Made by a program: the position numbers and the translations under genes. DNA of 64,000 nucleotides from Streptomyces sp. TRM68416 (GTDB lineage Bacteria > Actinomycetota > Actinomycetes > Streptomycetales > Streptomycetaceae): assembly GCF_014596915.1 (NCBI RefSeq), contig NZ_JACVWU010000008.1:1-64000 (forward strand), given 5' to 3'. Of this stretch, positions 1 through 8,794 are shown piece after piece; within the stretch, counting starts at the first letter, position 1; each line of letters opens with the position of its first letter. The notes beneath the pieces are model-generated. The model saw only the letters and a program-made list of their open reading frames with translations, made no database searches and was not told where the DNA came from.

Positions 1-17
1 GTGTTCAGGACGGACAT
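1..17 (-). CDS. glyA: Serine hydroxymethyltransferase, first codons only (window edge)
   Basis: Only the first five codons and part of a sixth are inside the window. They read M-S-V-L-N, the usual start of streptomycete GlyA. The start codon is at 15-17 and a GGAG ribosome binding site directly follows the gcvH stop, leaving a 14-bp gap. Position after gcvT and gcvH fits GlyA, which interconverts serine and glycine and shares methylene-tetrahydrofolate with the glycine cleavage system. The identification rests on context and a very short peptide. Confidence 0.6.
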
Positions 18-31
18 GCGTCTACGACTCC

Positions 32-409
32 TCAGCCGGCGGAAAAGGCGGTGTACTCGTCGGCGGAGAGCAGGTCGGCCGGCTCCTCCGTGACACGTAC
101 CTTGAACAGCCAGCCGCCCTCGAAGGGGGCGGAGTTCACCAGCGACGGGTCGTTCACGACGTCCTCGTTGATCTCCGTGACCTCGCCGTTGACCGGGGAG
201 TACAGGTCGGAGACCGACTTGGTGGACTCCAGCTCGCCGCAGGACTCGCCCGCGGTCACCGTGGAGCCGACCTCGGGGAGCTGGGCGTAGACGACGTCAC
301 CGAGCGCGTTGGCCGCGAACTCCGTGATGCCGACCGTCGAGACGCCGTCCTCGGCGACCGACAGCCACTCGTGCTCCTTGCTGTAACGCAGCTGCTGGGG
401 GTTGCTCAT
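32..409 (-). CDS. gcvH: Glycine cleavage system H protein
   Basis: 125 aa, normal length for the family. GcvH is the lipoylated shuttle protein that carries the aminomethyl group between the P, T and L proteins. The lipoyl lysine is K64 in the motif [12 protein letters not shown]. The start is the ATG at 407-409, giving [15 protein letters not shown]; upstream in-frame sequence is an antisense-type open frame over gcvT and was discarded. It lies between gcvT (107 bp upstream) and glyA (14 bp downstream) and is presumably cotranscribed from the riboswitch-controlled promoter. Cytoplasmic. Confidence 0.95.
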   Translation of the reverse strand: MSNPQQLRYSKEHEWLSVAEDGVSTVGITEFAANALGDVVYAQLPEVGSTVTAGESCGELESTKSVSDLYSPVNGEVTEINEDVVNDPSLVNSAPFEGGWLFKVRVTEEPADLLSADEYTAFSAG

Positions 410-516
410 GGCCTGAATTCTCCTGTACGCGGGGGAGTGCTGATGAAGGGGGGACTGCTGGAGACACGCGTGAGCAGCGGAAATGTGCCCGGCGTCACGC
501 CCAGTGTCTGCTGTTT

Positions 517-1635
517 CTACTTCTGCCGCTTGTAGAAGGGCAGCGCCACGACCTCGTACGGCTCGTGGCTGCCCCGGATGTCCACGCCGACCCCGGCCGT
601 GCCCGGCGCGGCGTGCGCGGCGTCGACGTAGGCCATGGCGATCGGCTTGCCCAGCGTGGGGGAGGGGGCGCCGGAGGTGACCTCGCCGACGACCTCGCCG
701 CCCGCGACGACCGGGTAGCCGGCCCGCGGGACGCGGCGGCCCTCGGCGATCAGGCCGACCAGGACGCGCGGCGGGTTGCTCTCCGCGCGGGCGGCGGCCT
801 CGGTGAGCGCCTCGCGCCCCACGAAGTCGCCCTCCTTCTCGAACTTCACCACGCGGCCGAGACCGGCGTCGAAGGGGGTGAGGTCGGTGGTCAGCTCGTG
901 CCCGTACAGCGGCATGCCCGCCTCCAGGCGCAGGGTGTCCCGGCAGGACAGCCCGCAGGGGACCAGGCCCACGGGCGCGCCCGCCTCGGTGAGTGCCTGC
1001 CACAGCTTCTCGGCGTCCGAAGGCGCCACGAACAGCTCGAAGCCGTCCTCGCCGGTGTATCCGGTGCGGGCGATCAGCGCGGGCACCCCGGCGACCGTGC
1101 CCGGCAGGCCCGCGTAGTACTTCAGGCCGTCCAGGTCGGCGTCGGTGAGCGCCTTGAGGATCCCGGGCGACTCGGGGCCCTGCACGGCGATCAGGGCGTA
1201 CGCGTCCCGGTCGTCGCGGACCTCGGCGTCGAACCCGGCGGAACGCTCCACCAGGGCGTCCAGCACCACCTGGGCGTTGGAGGCGTTGGCGACGACCATG
1301 TACTCGGTCTCCGCGAGCCGGTAGACGATCAGGTCGTCCAGGATGCCGCCGTCGGCCCGGCAGATCATGGTGTAGCGGGCGCGGCCGACGCCGACGGAGG
1401 CGATGTTGCCGACCAGGGCGTAGTTGAGGAGGGCCGCGGCCTGCGGGCCGGTGACGGTGATCTCGCCCATGTGGGAGAGGTCGAAGAGCCCGGCCTTGGT
1501 GCGCACGGCGAGGTGTTCGTCGCGCTCGGAGCCGTAGCGCAGCGGCATGTCCCAGCCGGCGAAGTCGGTCATCGTCGCACCGAGTGAGCGATGCAGGGCA
1601 TCGAGGGCTGTACGGCGGGGTTCGGTACTGCTCAT
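517..1635 (-). CDS. gcvT: Glycine cleavage system aminomethyltransferase (T protein)
   Basis: 372 aa from the ATG at 1633-1635 ([15 protein letters not shown]). T protein transfers the one-carbon unit from the H-protein-bound aminomethyl group to tetrahydrofolate and releases ammonia. The family motif DLSHMGEI is at residues 52-59, and the C-terminal half ([26 protein letters not shown]) is the usual GcvT C-terminal barrel. A longer reading starting 16 codons upstream adds residues atypical for the family. First gene of gcvT-gcvH-glyA, directly behind the glycine riboswitch. Confidence 0.95.
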   Translation of the reverse strand: MSSTEPRRTALDALHRSLGATMTDFAGWDMPLRYGSERDEHLAVRTKAGLFDLSHMGEITVTGPQAAALLNYALVGNIASVGVGRARYTMICRADGGILDDLIVYRLAETEYMVVANASNAQVVLDALVERSAGFDAEVRDDRDAYALIAVQGPESPGILKALTDADLDGLKYYAGLPGTVAGVPALIARTGYTGEDGFELFVAPSDAEKLWQALTEAGAPVGLVPCGLSCRDTLRLEAGMPLYGHELTTDLTPFDAGLGRVVKFEKEGDFVGREALTEAAARAESNPPRVLVGLIAEGRRVPRAGYPVVAGGEVVGEVTSGAPSPTLGKPIAMAYVDAAHAAPGTAGVGVDIRGSHEPYEVVALPFYKRQK

Positions 1636-1686
1636 CGGACGGTCGTCTCCCAAGGCATGACGGGCGAGGTCGTTCCTCCCCATCTG

Positions 1687-1878
1687 TCATCGGAACCTGA
1701 GAGGTTCGTCATGACCGCGCGTGGGCATGACTTGCACCTTGGGTGGGACCACCGGGAACGGCGGCCCGCTTTTCAGATGTGCCTCGCCCGCGCGGTAACG
1801 GGGCCTGAGAGATTCAAGGGAGGGACTTGCTCCTTCGGCGCCCCAGCCGAGGCTGGGAACTCTCCCGCGCGGATTCAA
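1687..1878 (-). promoter_or_regulatory. Tandem glycine riboswitch in the gcvT leader
   Basis: Read on the reverse strand, two successive aptamer-like units are visible. The 5' unit (about 1795-1878) contains CGGGAGAG, the conserved GAAGGAGCAA and CTCTCAGGC. The 3' unit (about 1687-1790) contains GGTGCAAG in the equivalent place and CCTCTCAGGTTCC. This order matches the known cooperative two-aptamer glycine riboswitch placed before gcvT in actinobacteria, expected to activate the operon when glycine is high. Boundaries are by eye and no folding was computed. It ends about 50 nt before the gcvT start. Confidence 0.9.
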
Positions 1879-2098
1879 GCGGCCGGTATGCAGTTGGCGG
1901 GCACATCATTGCACGCATCGCTGCGCGGCGGCAGGGGGACCTTTCACAGGGGCCGCACAGCCGCCACGGGGGGTCACAGCAGCCTGTAGCAGGCTTGTTG
2001 CGGTATGCGCACGAAAACGCGAGACACCCCGCATTACCTTCTCTTTACACTCGACGGGGACGGGCTCTGCTGCACCGCCCCAGGGGAGGACGACCACG
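1879..2098. promoter_or_regulatory. Divergent promoter region between the gcvT riboswitch and the P-loop gene
   Basis: 220 bp with no gene. It must hold the promoter feeding the riboswitch leader (reverse) and one for the P-loop gene (forward). A perfect inverted repeat AGCCTG-TAG-CAGGCT lies at 1981-1995. The stretch 2015-2055 is unusually AT-rich for the window (CATTACCTTCTCTTTACAC) and is the likeliest promoter zone. A clear ribosome binding site AGGGGAGG at 2082-2089 serves the GTG start at 2099. Confidence 0.45.
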
Positions 2099-2767
2099 GT
2101 GAACAGGACCACGGCGTACGCGACGACCTCGGGACTCGCGCTGCCCAAGCAGCCCGTCGCACCGGCCAGGGAGGCGTGCGCCCCACTGTCGGCACCCGTC
2201 GTCCGTGACCTGCGCGAGCGCGAGGGCCGCAGCCCGCACGCCCTGCTCTTCGGACCCCGCGACCTGGTCGTGATCACCGGTCTGCCCGGCAGCGGCAAGT
2301 CCACCCTGATGCGCCGGGCCGTGAAGGGCGTCAGCATCGACTCCCAGGACACCCGCGACCGCTGGGAGGCCCGCATGCCGGGCTTCCTTCCGTACGCGCT
2401 CTACCGCCCCCTCGTCCGCCTCGCCCACTACGCCGGCCTGCGCCGCGCCCTGCGCGGCGGCGAGGGCGTCGTCGTGCACGACTGCGGCACGCAGGCCTGG
2501 GTGCGCGGCTGGCTGGCCCGCGAGGCCCGCCGCCGCGGCGGCATCCTGCACCTGCTGCTCCTCGACGTCCCTGCCGACCAGGCCCTCGACGGCCAACGCG
2601 AACGCGGCCGCGGCGTCTCCCGGTACGCCTTCCTCCGCCACCGCCGGGCAGCGGCCCGACTGCTCCGCGCGGTGGAGCGGGGCGAACTGCCCACGGGCTG
2701 CGCCTCGGCGGTGCTCCTGGACCGCTCCGCGGCGTCGACACTGCGCCGGATCGGGTTCACGGGCTGA
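2099..2767 (+). CDS. P-loop NTPase/kinase-like protein
   Basis: 222 aa, GTG start with AGGGGAGG ten bases upstream. A Walker A motif GLPGSGKST is at residues 61-69, preceded by a hydrophobic strand (DLVVIT). The later HDCGTQAW and LLLLDVPADQALDGQRERGR resemble the AAA_33/zeta-toxin-like small-molecule or RNA kinase fold, where an acidic residue and an arginine-rich lid follow the P-loop. No TM segment or signal peptide. Substrate unknown. It stands alone between the glycine operon and the SseB-like pair. The phosphotransferase idea comes from the fold only. Confidence 0.75.
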   Translation: MNRTTAYATTSGLALPKQPVAPAREACAPLSAPVVRDLREREGRSPHALLFGPRDLVVITGLPGSGKSTLMRRAVKGVSIDSQDTRDRWEARMPGFLPYALYRPLVRLAHYAGLRRALRGGEGVVVHDCGTQAWVRGWLAREARRRGGILHLLLLDVPADQALDGQRERGRGVSRYAFLRHRRAAARLLRAVERGELPTGCASAVLLDRSAASTLRRIGFTG

Positions 2768-2863
2768 TCCGCGACGGGGGATTCGGCGGGTGAGGGCAGT
2801 CCGTTCGTCGTAGGCGTTAGCCTTTTCAGCCATATCAGTGGTTCACGGCAGGCGGTCAGACAG

Positions 2864-3658
2864 ATGGACTTCCCGGCGGATCTCCCGGCGGACTTTCCGG
2901 CGCAGGCGCACCCCCATCCGCACGGCGGATGGCCCGGCAACGAGCTGGAGGAGGTGCTGTCCGCCTCCCTCGGCGTGCCCTCCGCCGGCGGCCGGATCAT
3001 CGAGGTGCTCGGCCGCAGCTTCGTCTGGGTGCCCCTGCCGGCCGGCGGCGGCCCGGACAGCGGCCCGCTGGACCTGCCCACGCTGACCATCGAGGGCCAG
3101 GCGTACGTGCCGGTCTTCAGCTCAGAGGAACAGTTCCGCCAGGTCGCCGGCGCGCACATGTCGTACACGATCGCCCCGGCCGTGGAGTTCGCGCGCGGTC
3201 TGCCCCCGCAGGTCGGCATCGCCGTGAACCCGGACGGCGTGGTCGGCGTCCCGCTCCCGCCCGCGGCCGTCGCCGAACTGTGCCGGGCGGGCCGCACCCC
3301 GCTGGACGGCCCCGCGAGCGGCGGCCGCGTCAAGCTCTACGAACCGGACTGGCAGGACGACCCCGTCGACTTCCTGGCCGCGGCCTCCGCCGAGTTCGCC
3401 ACGACGGGCGTGGTCACCACGGCCCGCCGCTGCCTGGCCGCGATCGAAACGGCCGACCCGGTGATGTTCGTAGGTGTGGAACTCTCCCACTGGGAGGGCG
3501 ACCTGCGCACCCTCCCGATGGACGCCCTGGGCCGGGCCCTCGGCAAGGTCCCCACCCCGTGGCCGGTCAACCTGATCCTCCTGGACATGGCGGCCCAGGA
3601 CCCGGTGGCGCAGTGGATGCGCGCAAAGGTACGGCCCTTCTATACGCGCGCTCAATGA
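2864..3658 (+). CDS. SseB-like protein (enhanced serine sensitivity family), copy 1
   Basis: 264 aa, ATG start after an AT-richer promoter-like stretch. The protein has the SseB arrangement: an N-terminal SseB domain (about 25-125, with LDLPTLTIEGQAYVPVFSS) and a C-terminal SseB_C domain ending DPVAQWMRAKVRPFY. Copies in enterobacteria are linked to serine sensitivity, but the biochemical activity is unknown. It is followed 135 bp later by a paralogue with the same C-terminal signature, and both lie just downstream of the glycine cleavage genes, so a link to serine/glycine metabolism is tempting but is inference only. Confidence 0.8.
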   Translation: MDFPADLPADFPAQAHPHPHGGWPGNELEEVLSASLGVPSAGGRIIEVLGRSFVWVPLPAGGGPDSGPLDLPTLTIEGQAYVPVFSSEEQFRQVAGAHMSYTIAPAVEFARGLPPQVGIAVNPDGVVGVPLPPAAVAELCRAGRTPLDGPASGGRVKLYEPDWQDDPVDFLAAASAEFATTGVVTTARRCLAAIETADPVMFVGVELSHWEGDLRTLPMDALGRALGKVPTPWPVNLILLDMAAQDPVAQWMRAKVRPFYTRAQ

Positions 3659-3793
3659 CTCCCGGAGCGCGAGGAACCGCGCGACCGGCCACACCCCGAG
3701 CCGCACCCGCAGGCCCACCGCAAGTCCGACCCCCGAAGGCGGCCTTAAGCTAGGGTCACGGCTCGGTCGACGTAGAGATGAGGGGCGGTAAAG

Positions 3794-4576
3794 GTGAGCG
3801 CCAGCGGCATCGCGGCCGGGCAGGTCGAGCACATGCTGCGCCAGGTCACGCCCGGGCGCTACGACGCCTACGAGGCGCTCCTTCGCGCACTCGCGACCCC
3901 CTCCTCCGGCCAGGTCTGGATGCTGCTGTGGCACGGCCAGGCGGGCTCCCCCGACGCCCAGTACGGGAACATGGAGGTCGACGGCTACGGCTACGCCCCC
4001 TGCGTCACCTCCGCCCAGGAACTCTCCGCCAGCGGCTGGAACCGTTCGTACGAGGTGGTCGACGGCGTCGACGCGGCCCGCACCCTGTACCCCGACCACT
4101 TCGGCCTCTGGCTGAACCCGCACGCCCCCGGCGGCGGCGTCGGCATCCCGTGGCTGGATCTGCGCCGCATCGCCACCGGCCTGGACCGCCAGCCCGCCGG
4201 CCCGCTGCGTCTGTCGGAACCCGGCATCGAGATCCCGCAGTTCTACGCACAGCTCACGCAGAACGCCCACCGCACCCCGGCCCTGCGCGCCCTGCGCCGC
4301 GCCTGGGTGCAGCCCGCGCTCGGGGCGCCGTATCTCGCCATCGGCCTGGACGTGTACGACACCAGCCCGCCCGCCGTGGACTCGGTGCGGGCGATGATGC
4401 AGCAGTCGATCGGCGCCGTGCCGGACGGGCTGCCGGTGTCGACGGTGGCGATGTCCGACGAGTACGACCCCGTCGCGATGTGGATGCGCGCCAACGCCCG
4501 CCCGTTCTACGACCGCGAGGCCCACGCGGCCCAGGCACCCGCCGCCGGGTACGGGTACCCGCCGGCCCGCTTCTGA
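3794..4576 (+). CDS. SseB-like protein (enhanced serine sensitivity family), copy 2
   Basis: 260 aa, GTG start with GAGGGGCGG upstream. The C-terminal domain ends DPVAMWMRANARPFYDRE, closely matching DPVAQWMRAKVRPFY of the preceding gene, so the two are paralogues. The N-terminal half (YDAYEALLRALATPSSGQVWMLLWHG) differs and resembles the N-terminal SseB domain only loosely. The extreme C terminus (AAQAPAAGYGYPPARF) is low complexity. No membrane segments. Function unknown; see copy 1. Confidence 0.75.
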   Translation: MSASGIAAGQVEHMLRQVTPGRYDAYEALLRALATPSSGQVWMLLWHGQAGSPDAQYGNMEVDGYGYAPCVTSAQELSASGWNRSYEVVDGVDAARTLYPDHFGLWLNPHAPGGGVGIPWLDLRRIATGLDRQPAGPLRLSEPGIEIPQFYAQLTQNAHRTPALRALRRAWVQPALGAPYLAIGLDVYDTSPPAVDSVRAMMQQSIGAVPDGLPVSTVAMSDEYDPVAMWMRANARPFYDREAHAAQAPAAGYGYPPARF

Positions 4577-4899
4577 CCGCTCCGACGGACCCTTGGCCGT
4601 TCACCTTCCGGACACATTTCTGCGCGGGTAGATGACGCCGAAGGTCGCACTACGTCCGATGTGTCCCAACTCCCCTCCGTCCGAGGGGCGTTATCCGCTG
4701 TTCGGATAACGGAATCCCCAGTGCATCATCACGGTTGCGCATACTTTCTCCGTCAGGCCTGGCGGGTGATCGTGACGAAGCTGAAGACTCCCGACTCAGA
4801 CACGGGATCGGTCGATCCCGTGATCGAGCGCAAGTCGACAAAGCCGTAATCCACGGCAGGTGTAGGCCGGTCACCACCGGCGAGAGGGGTCGGGTCACT
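4577..4899 (+). promoter_or_regulatory. Upstream region of the opp operon with two perfect inverted repeats
   Basis: 323 bp without a gene. It contains CGTTATCCG-N5-CGGATAACG (4689-4711) and CACGGGATC-GGTC-GATCCCGTG (4801-4822). CATACT at 4740-4745 could be a -10 element, but no convincing -35 was seen. If transcription starts near 4750, the second repeat lies in a leader of about 150 nt and the first sits at or above the promoter like an operator. A GAGAGGGG ribosome binding site precedes the GTG at 4900. Confidence 0.5.
4689..4711. repeat. Perfect 9-bp inverted repeat, candidate operator
   Basis: CGTTATCCG and CGGATAACG are exact reverse complements separated by CTGTT. No T-run follows, so a terminator is unlikely. 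The place, about 190 bp before the first opp gene, suits a repressor or activator site. I do not recognise the motif as belonging to a named regulator. Confidence 0.6.
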
Positions 4900-5901
4900 G
4901 TGACCGCACCGATCGAGACCACCGGAGCGCAAGCCGAGGCACAGTCCGAGGCTGTCCTCGCCGGGGCCGAGAAGGGGCAGATCGAGGGCCGTTCCCTGGG
5001 GCAGATCGCCTGGACCCGGTTCAAGAAGGACAAGGTCGCCGTCGCCGGCGGTGTCGTCGTCCTCCTGCTGGTGCTGCTCGCGATCCTCTCCCGCCCCATC
5101 CAGGCCGTCTTCGGCCTCGACCCCAACGCCTTCAACCAGGACCTGCTCGACCCCAACACCTCGCTGCCCACCGGCGATTGGGGCGGCATGAGCGCGGACC
5201 ACCCGCTGGGCGTCGATCCCAAGTTCGGGCGGGACATCGCCACCCGCATCCTGGAGGGTTCCTGGGTGTCGCTGGTCGTCGCGTTCGGGGCGACCCTGCT
5301 GTCCAACACGATCGGCACGGTCCTCGGCGTGATGGCCGGCTACTACGGAGGGCGGGTGGACATGATCATCAGCCGTCTGATGGAGACGTTCCTCGCCTTC
5401 CCGCTGCTGCTGTTCGCCATCGCCATCTCGGCGACGCTCCAGGGCGGTGCCTTCGGCATGGAAGGGCTCCCGCTCCACATCACCGTGCTGATCTTCATCA
5501 TCGGCTTCTTCAACTGGCCGTATCTGGGCCGCATCGTCCGTGGCCAGACCATGGCGCTCAGGGAGCGTGAATTCGTCGACGCCTCCCGTGGCATGGGCGC
5601 CAAGGGGCCGTACATCCTGTTCCGGGAACTGCTCCCGAACCTGGTCGGCCCGATCATCGTCTACTCGACGCTGCTCATCCCGACGAACATCATTTTCGAG
5701 GCCAGCCTGAGCTTCCTCGGTGTCGGCATCCAGCCCCCGCAGGCGTCGTGGGGCGGCATGCTCAGCGAGGCGGTCAACTTCTACAAGGTCGATCCGCAGT
5801 TCATGATCGTTCCTGGCCTCGCCATCTTCGTCACCGTCCTGGCGTTCAACCTGCTCGGCGACGGACTCCGTGACGCTCTCGACCCGCGCAGTAGCCGCTG
5901 A
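4900..5901 (+). CDS. Oligopeptide ABC transporter permease (OppC/DppC type)
   Basis: 333 aa from the GTG at 4900. Inner-membrane subunit of an Opp-family importer. TM1 is at residues 46-64 (VAVAGGVVVLLLVLLAIL), followed by HPLGVDPKFGRDI (101-113), the OppC hallmark corresponding to HPLGTDxxGRD. The EAA loop that contacts the ATPases is at about 222-250 (REREFVDASRGMGAKG). A 55-codon in-frame extension upstream lacks TM or family features and was rejected. It is the first gene of the operon, unusual since the binding protein often comes first. Confidence 0.93.
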   Translation: MTAPIETTGAQAEAQSEAVLAGAEKGQIEGRSLGQIAWTRFKKDKVAVAGGVVVLLLVLLAILSRPIQAVFGLDPNAFNQDLLDPNTSLPTGDWGGMSADHPLGVDPKFGRDIATRILEGSWVSLVVAFGATLLSNTIGTVLGVMAGYYGGRVDMIISRLMETFLAFPLLLFAIAISATLQGGAFGMEGLPLHITVLIFIIGFFNWPYLGRIVRGQTMALREREFVDASRGMGAKGPYILFRELLPNLVGPIIVYSTLLIPTNIIFEASLSFLGVGIQPPQASWGGMLSEAVNFYKVDPQFMIVPGLAIFVTVLAFNLLGDGLRDALDPRSSR

Positions 5902-5959
5902 CGTGCGGCCGCGTCGAGAGCCCATCAAGTTTCCAACAATGGAGGGGAAGCAGACCATC

Positions 5960-7717
5960 ATGCGAAGGTCAGTACTGGCCGCGGTCGCGGCCATGGGTGC
6001 CGTGAGCCTGGTGCTTTCGGGTTGCAGCAAGGCCGATGACGGCGACAACGACGGCAACGGCAAGGACAAGGCGGCCGGGGCCGACGCGGCGACCAAGGGT
6101 GTCGTCAACGCCTCCACCGCCAAGGGCGGCACGGTCACGTACGAGTACTCGGACGTGCCGGACTCCTTCGACCCCGGCAACACGTACTACGGGTACATGT
6201 TCAACCTCAGCCGGCTGTACGCCCGCCCGCTGATGACCTACAAGCCGGGCCCCGGCGAGGCCGGTAACGAGCTGGTCCCGGACCTCGCTTCGGCTCCGGG
6301 CGAGCCCAGCGACGACGGCAAGACCTGGACGTACAAGCTGCGTGAGGGCCTCAAGTACGAGGACGGCACGCCGATCACGTCCAAGGACGTCAAGTACGCC
6401 GTCGAGCGCTCGAACTTCGCGCGTGACGTGCTCTCCCTCGGCCCGAACTACTTCCAGCAGTTCCTTGAGGGCGGCGACAAGTACAAGGGCCCGTACAAGG
6501 ACAAGAGCGACAAGGGCCTCGCGTCCATCGAGACGCCGGACGACACCACGATCGTCTTCAAGCTCAACCGCTCCTTCCAGGAGTTCGACTACCTGGTCGC
6601 CCAGCCGCAGACGGCCCCGGTGCCGAAGGCCAAGGACACCGGCGTCGACTACGTCAAGAACATCGTGTCCTCGGGCTCCTACAAGTTCGAGAGCTACCAG
6701 GAGGGCAAGGAGGTCGTCCTCGTCCGCAACGAGAACTGGGACGCCTCGACCGACCCGCTGCGCAAGCAGTACCCGGACAAGATCGTCGTCAAGATGAAGG
6801 TCAACGCCGAGACCATCGACCAGGACGTCCGGTCCGGCAAGGCGATCGACCTCGGCGGCACCGGCGTCCAGGCCGCGACGCAGGCGGAGATCGTCGGCGA
6901 CCCCGACCTCAAGGCCAACACGGACAACACCTACGGTGGCCGTCTGGTCTACATGGCGATCAACACCAAGCTGGCGCCGTTCGACAAGGTCGAGTGCCGC
7001 AAGGCCGTGCAGTACGCGGTCGACAAGAACTCGGTGCAGACCGCGCTCGGTGGCCCGATCCGCGGCGACATCGCCACCACCGTCCTGCCGCCGGACATCC
7101 CGGGCTACAAGAAGTCCGACCTGTACGCCACTCCGGACAACAAGGGCGACGTCGCCAAGGCCAAGGAGCAGCTGAAGGCCTGCGGCAAGGACACGATCAG
7201 CACCAACATCTCGGCGCGCAGCGACCGCCCGCAGGAGATCGCCGCGGCGACCGCGATCATCAACTCGCTGAAGGCGGCGGGCATCAACGCCACCCTCAAG
7301 CAGTTCCCGTCGGGCAAGTACTTCACCGACGCCGCGGGTGTGCCGCAGTTCAACAAGAAGCAGAACATCGGCCTGCACATGATGCAGTGGGGTGCCGACT
7401 GGCCCTCCGGCTACGGCTTCATGCAGCAGATCCTGCACAGTGACGCGATCGGCGCGTCCGGCAACACCAACCTCTCGCAGCTCGACAACGCCGACGTCGA
7501 CAAGATGCTCGAAGAGGTCATCGCGACCCAGGACGAGGCCAAGCGCGACAGCCTCTACGCCGACATCGACAACAAGACGATGGAGGAGGCGGCCCTCGTT
7601 CCGCTGACCTACTTCAAGGTCCTGCTGTACCGCCCGGCCGGCTTCACCAACCTGGTCTCCACGGCGGCCTTCAGCGGTCAGTACGACTACCTCAACATCG
7701 GCACGACCAAGAAGTAG
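5960..7717 (+). CDS. Oligopeptide-binding lipoprotein (SBP_bac_5 family)
   Basis: 585 aa from the ATG at 5960, with GGAGGGG thirteen bases upstream; an earlier in-frame ATG would place that site inside the gene. Lipobox LSGC has the lipidated cysteine at C22, so the mature protein is anchored on the outer face of the membrane. The body is a family 5 solute-binding protein (TWTYKLREGLKYEDGTPIT, YAVERSNFARD, MMQWGADWPSGYGF), which captures peptides for the permeases. It is much the most codon-biased gene of the operon (AAG, GGC, GAC repeated), consistent with high expression. Confidence 0.93.
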   Translation: MRRSVLAAVAAMGAVSLVLSGCSKADDGDNDGNGKDKAAGADAATKGVVNASTAKGGTVTYEYSDVPDSFDPGNTYYGYMFNLSRLYARPLMTYKPGPGEAGNELVPDLASAPGEPSDDGKTWTYKLREGLKYEDGTPITSKDVKYAVERSNFARDVLSLGPNYFQQFLEGGDKYKGPYKDKSDKGLASIETPDDTTIVFKLNRSFQEFDYLVAQPQTAPVPKAKDTGVDYVKNIVSSGSYKFESYQEGKEVVLVRNENWDASTDPLRKQYPDKIVVKMKVNAETIDQDVRSGKAIDLGGTGVQAATQAEIVGDPDLKANTDNTYGGRLVYMAINTKLAPFDKVECRKAVQYAVDKNSVQTALGGPIRGDIATTVLPPDIPGYKKSDLYATPDNKGDVAKAKEQLKACGKDTISTNISARSDRPQEIAAATAIINSLKAAGINATLKQFPSGKYFTDAAGVPQFNKKQNIGLHMMQWGADWPSGYGFMQQILHSDAIGASGNTNLSQLDNADVDKMLEEVIATQDEAKRDSLYADIDNKTMEEAALVPLTYFKVLLYRPAGFTNLVSTAAFSGQYDYLNIGTTKK

Positions 7718-7740
7718 CCCCGGAAGGCAGGTGAAGGCAT

Positions 7741-7774
7741 TGGTGCCCGCGGGCTTCGCGGCCCGCGGGCACCA
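7741..7774 (+). terminator. Intra-operon 14-bp hairpin after the binding-protein gene
   Basis: TGGTGCCCGCGGGC and GCCCGCGGGCACCA are perfect reverse complements around a 6-nt loop, 23 bp after the lipoprotein stop and 12 bp before the next permease start. There is no U-run. Known transporter operons use such hairpins to stabilise the upstream message or partly stop transcription, making binding protein exceed permease. That role here is inference. Confidence 0.75.
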
Positions 7775-7786
7775 GCGCCGATCCCC

Positions 7787-8794
7787 GTGATCTCGTATAT
7801 CCTCCGCCGGACGGTCGCGGCAGTGATCCTGCTGCTGGTCGTCACCGCGGTCACCTTCGCGATCTTCTTCCTGCTGCCCCGGCTCGCCGGCCAGACGGCC
7901 GACCAGCTGGCCCAGCAGTACATCGGGAAGAGCCCCTCGAAGGCCGACATCGCGGCGGTCAAGCAGAACCTCGGTCTCGACCAGCCCGTGTACGTCCAGT
8001 ACTGGGACTTCATCAAGGGGATCGTCTCCGGCGCGACCTATGACCTGGGCCCGACCACCGCGCAGTGCAACGCGCCCTGCTTCGGCTACTCCTTCAAGAC
8101 CCACGTCGAGGTCTGGCCGCAGCTCACCGACCGCCTGCCGGTGACCCTCTCGCTGGCCGCCGGTGCCGCAGTCATCTGGCTGCTCGGCGGTGTCACGGCC
8201 GGTGTGATCTCCGCGCTCAAGCCGCGGTCGCTGGCCGACCGGACGTTCATGGGCATCGCCCTCGCCGGTGTCTCGCTGCCCATGTTCTTCACGGGCCAGC
8301 TCGCACTGTTCCTCTTCACCTACAAGTGGCCGATCTTCGGCCGCGAGTACGTCCCCTTCACCGAGAACCCCTCGCAGTGGGCCAACACCCTCTTCCCGGC
8401 GTGGTGTTCGCTCGCCCTGCTCTACTCCGCCATCTACGCCCGGCTCACCCGGTCCGGCATGCTGGAGACGATGAGCGAGGACTACATCCGCACCGCTCGC
8501 GCCAAGGGTCTTCGCGAGCGGAACGTCGTGACCAAGCACGGGCTGCGGGCCGCGCTGACCCCGATCATCACCGTCTTCGGCATGGACCTCGGTCTGCTGC
8601 TCGGCGGTGCCGTGATCACCGAGACGGTCTTCTCCCTGCACGGCATCGGTGAGTACGCGGTGCAGTCCATCCGGGACAACGACCTGCCCCCCATCCTCGG
8701 CGTCACCCTCCTCGCCGCCTTCTTCGTCGTGATCGCAAACTTCCTGGTGGACCTGTTGTACGCCGCCGCCGACCCGCGGGTGAGGCTCTCGTGA
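7787..8794 (+). CDS. Oligopeptide ABC transporter permease (OppB/DppB type)
   Basis: 335 aa, GTG start (MISYILRRTVAAVILLLVV), with TM1 immediately at the N terminus as in all OppB proteins. Typical features: a large extracytoplasmic loop, an EAA loop region (LETMSEDYIRTARAKGLRER) and the C-terminal LLGGAVITETVFSLHGIG, equivalent to the VFxxPGIG motif of OppB. Pairs with the OppC-type permease encoded two genes earlier. Its TGA overlaps the next GTG by 4 bp (GTGA), so translation is coupled to the ATPase gene. The start codon lies just behind the 14-bp hairpin. Confidence 0.93.
   Translation: MISYILRRTVAAVILLLVVTAVTFAIFFLLPRLAGQTADQLAQQYIGKSPSKADIAAVKQNLGLDQPVYVQYWDFIKGIVSGATYDLGPTTAQCNAPCFGYSFKTHVEVWPQLTDRLPVTLSLAAGAAVIWLLGGVTAGVISALKPRSLADRTFMGIALAGVSLPMFFTGQLALFLFTYKWPIFGREYVPFTENPSQWANTLFPAWCSLALLYSAIYARLTRSGMLETMSEDYIRTARAKGLRERNVVTKHGLRAALTPIITVFGMDLGLLLGGAVITETVFSLHGIGEYAVQSIRDNDLPPILGVTLLAAFFVVIANFLVDLLYAAADPRVRLS

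Noticed and set aside
5969..8641. 890-codon open frame on the reverse strand over the opp genes
   Set aside because: It is antisense to three well-supported transporter genes and has the Val/Asp/Gly/Arg-rich composition of a high-GC shadow frame, with no ribosome site or domains.
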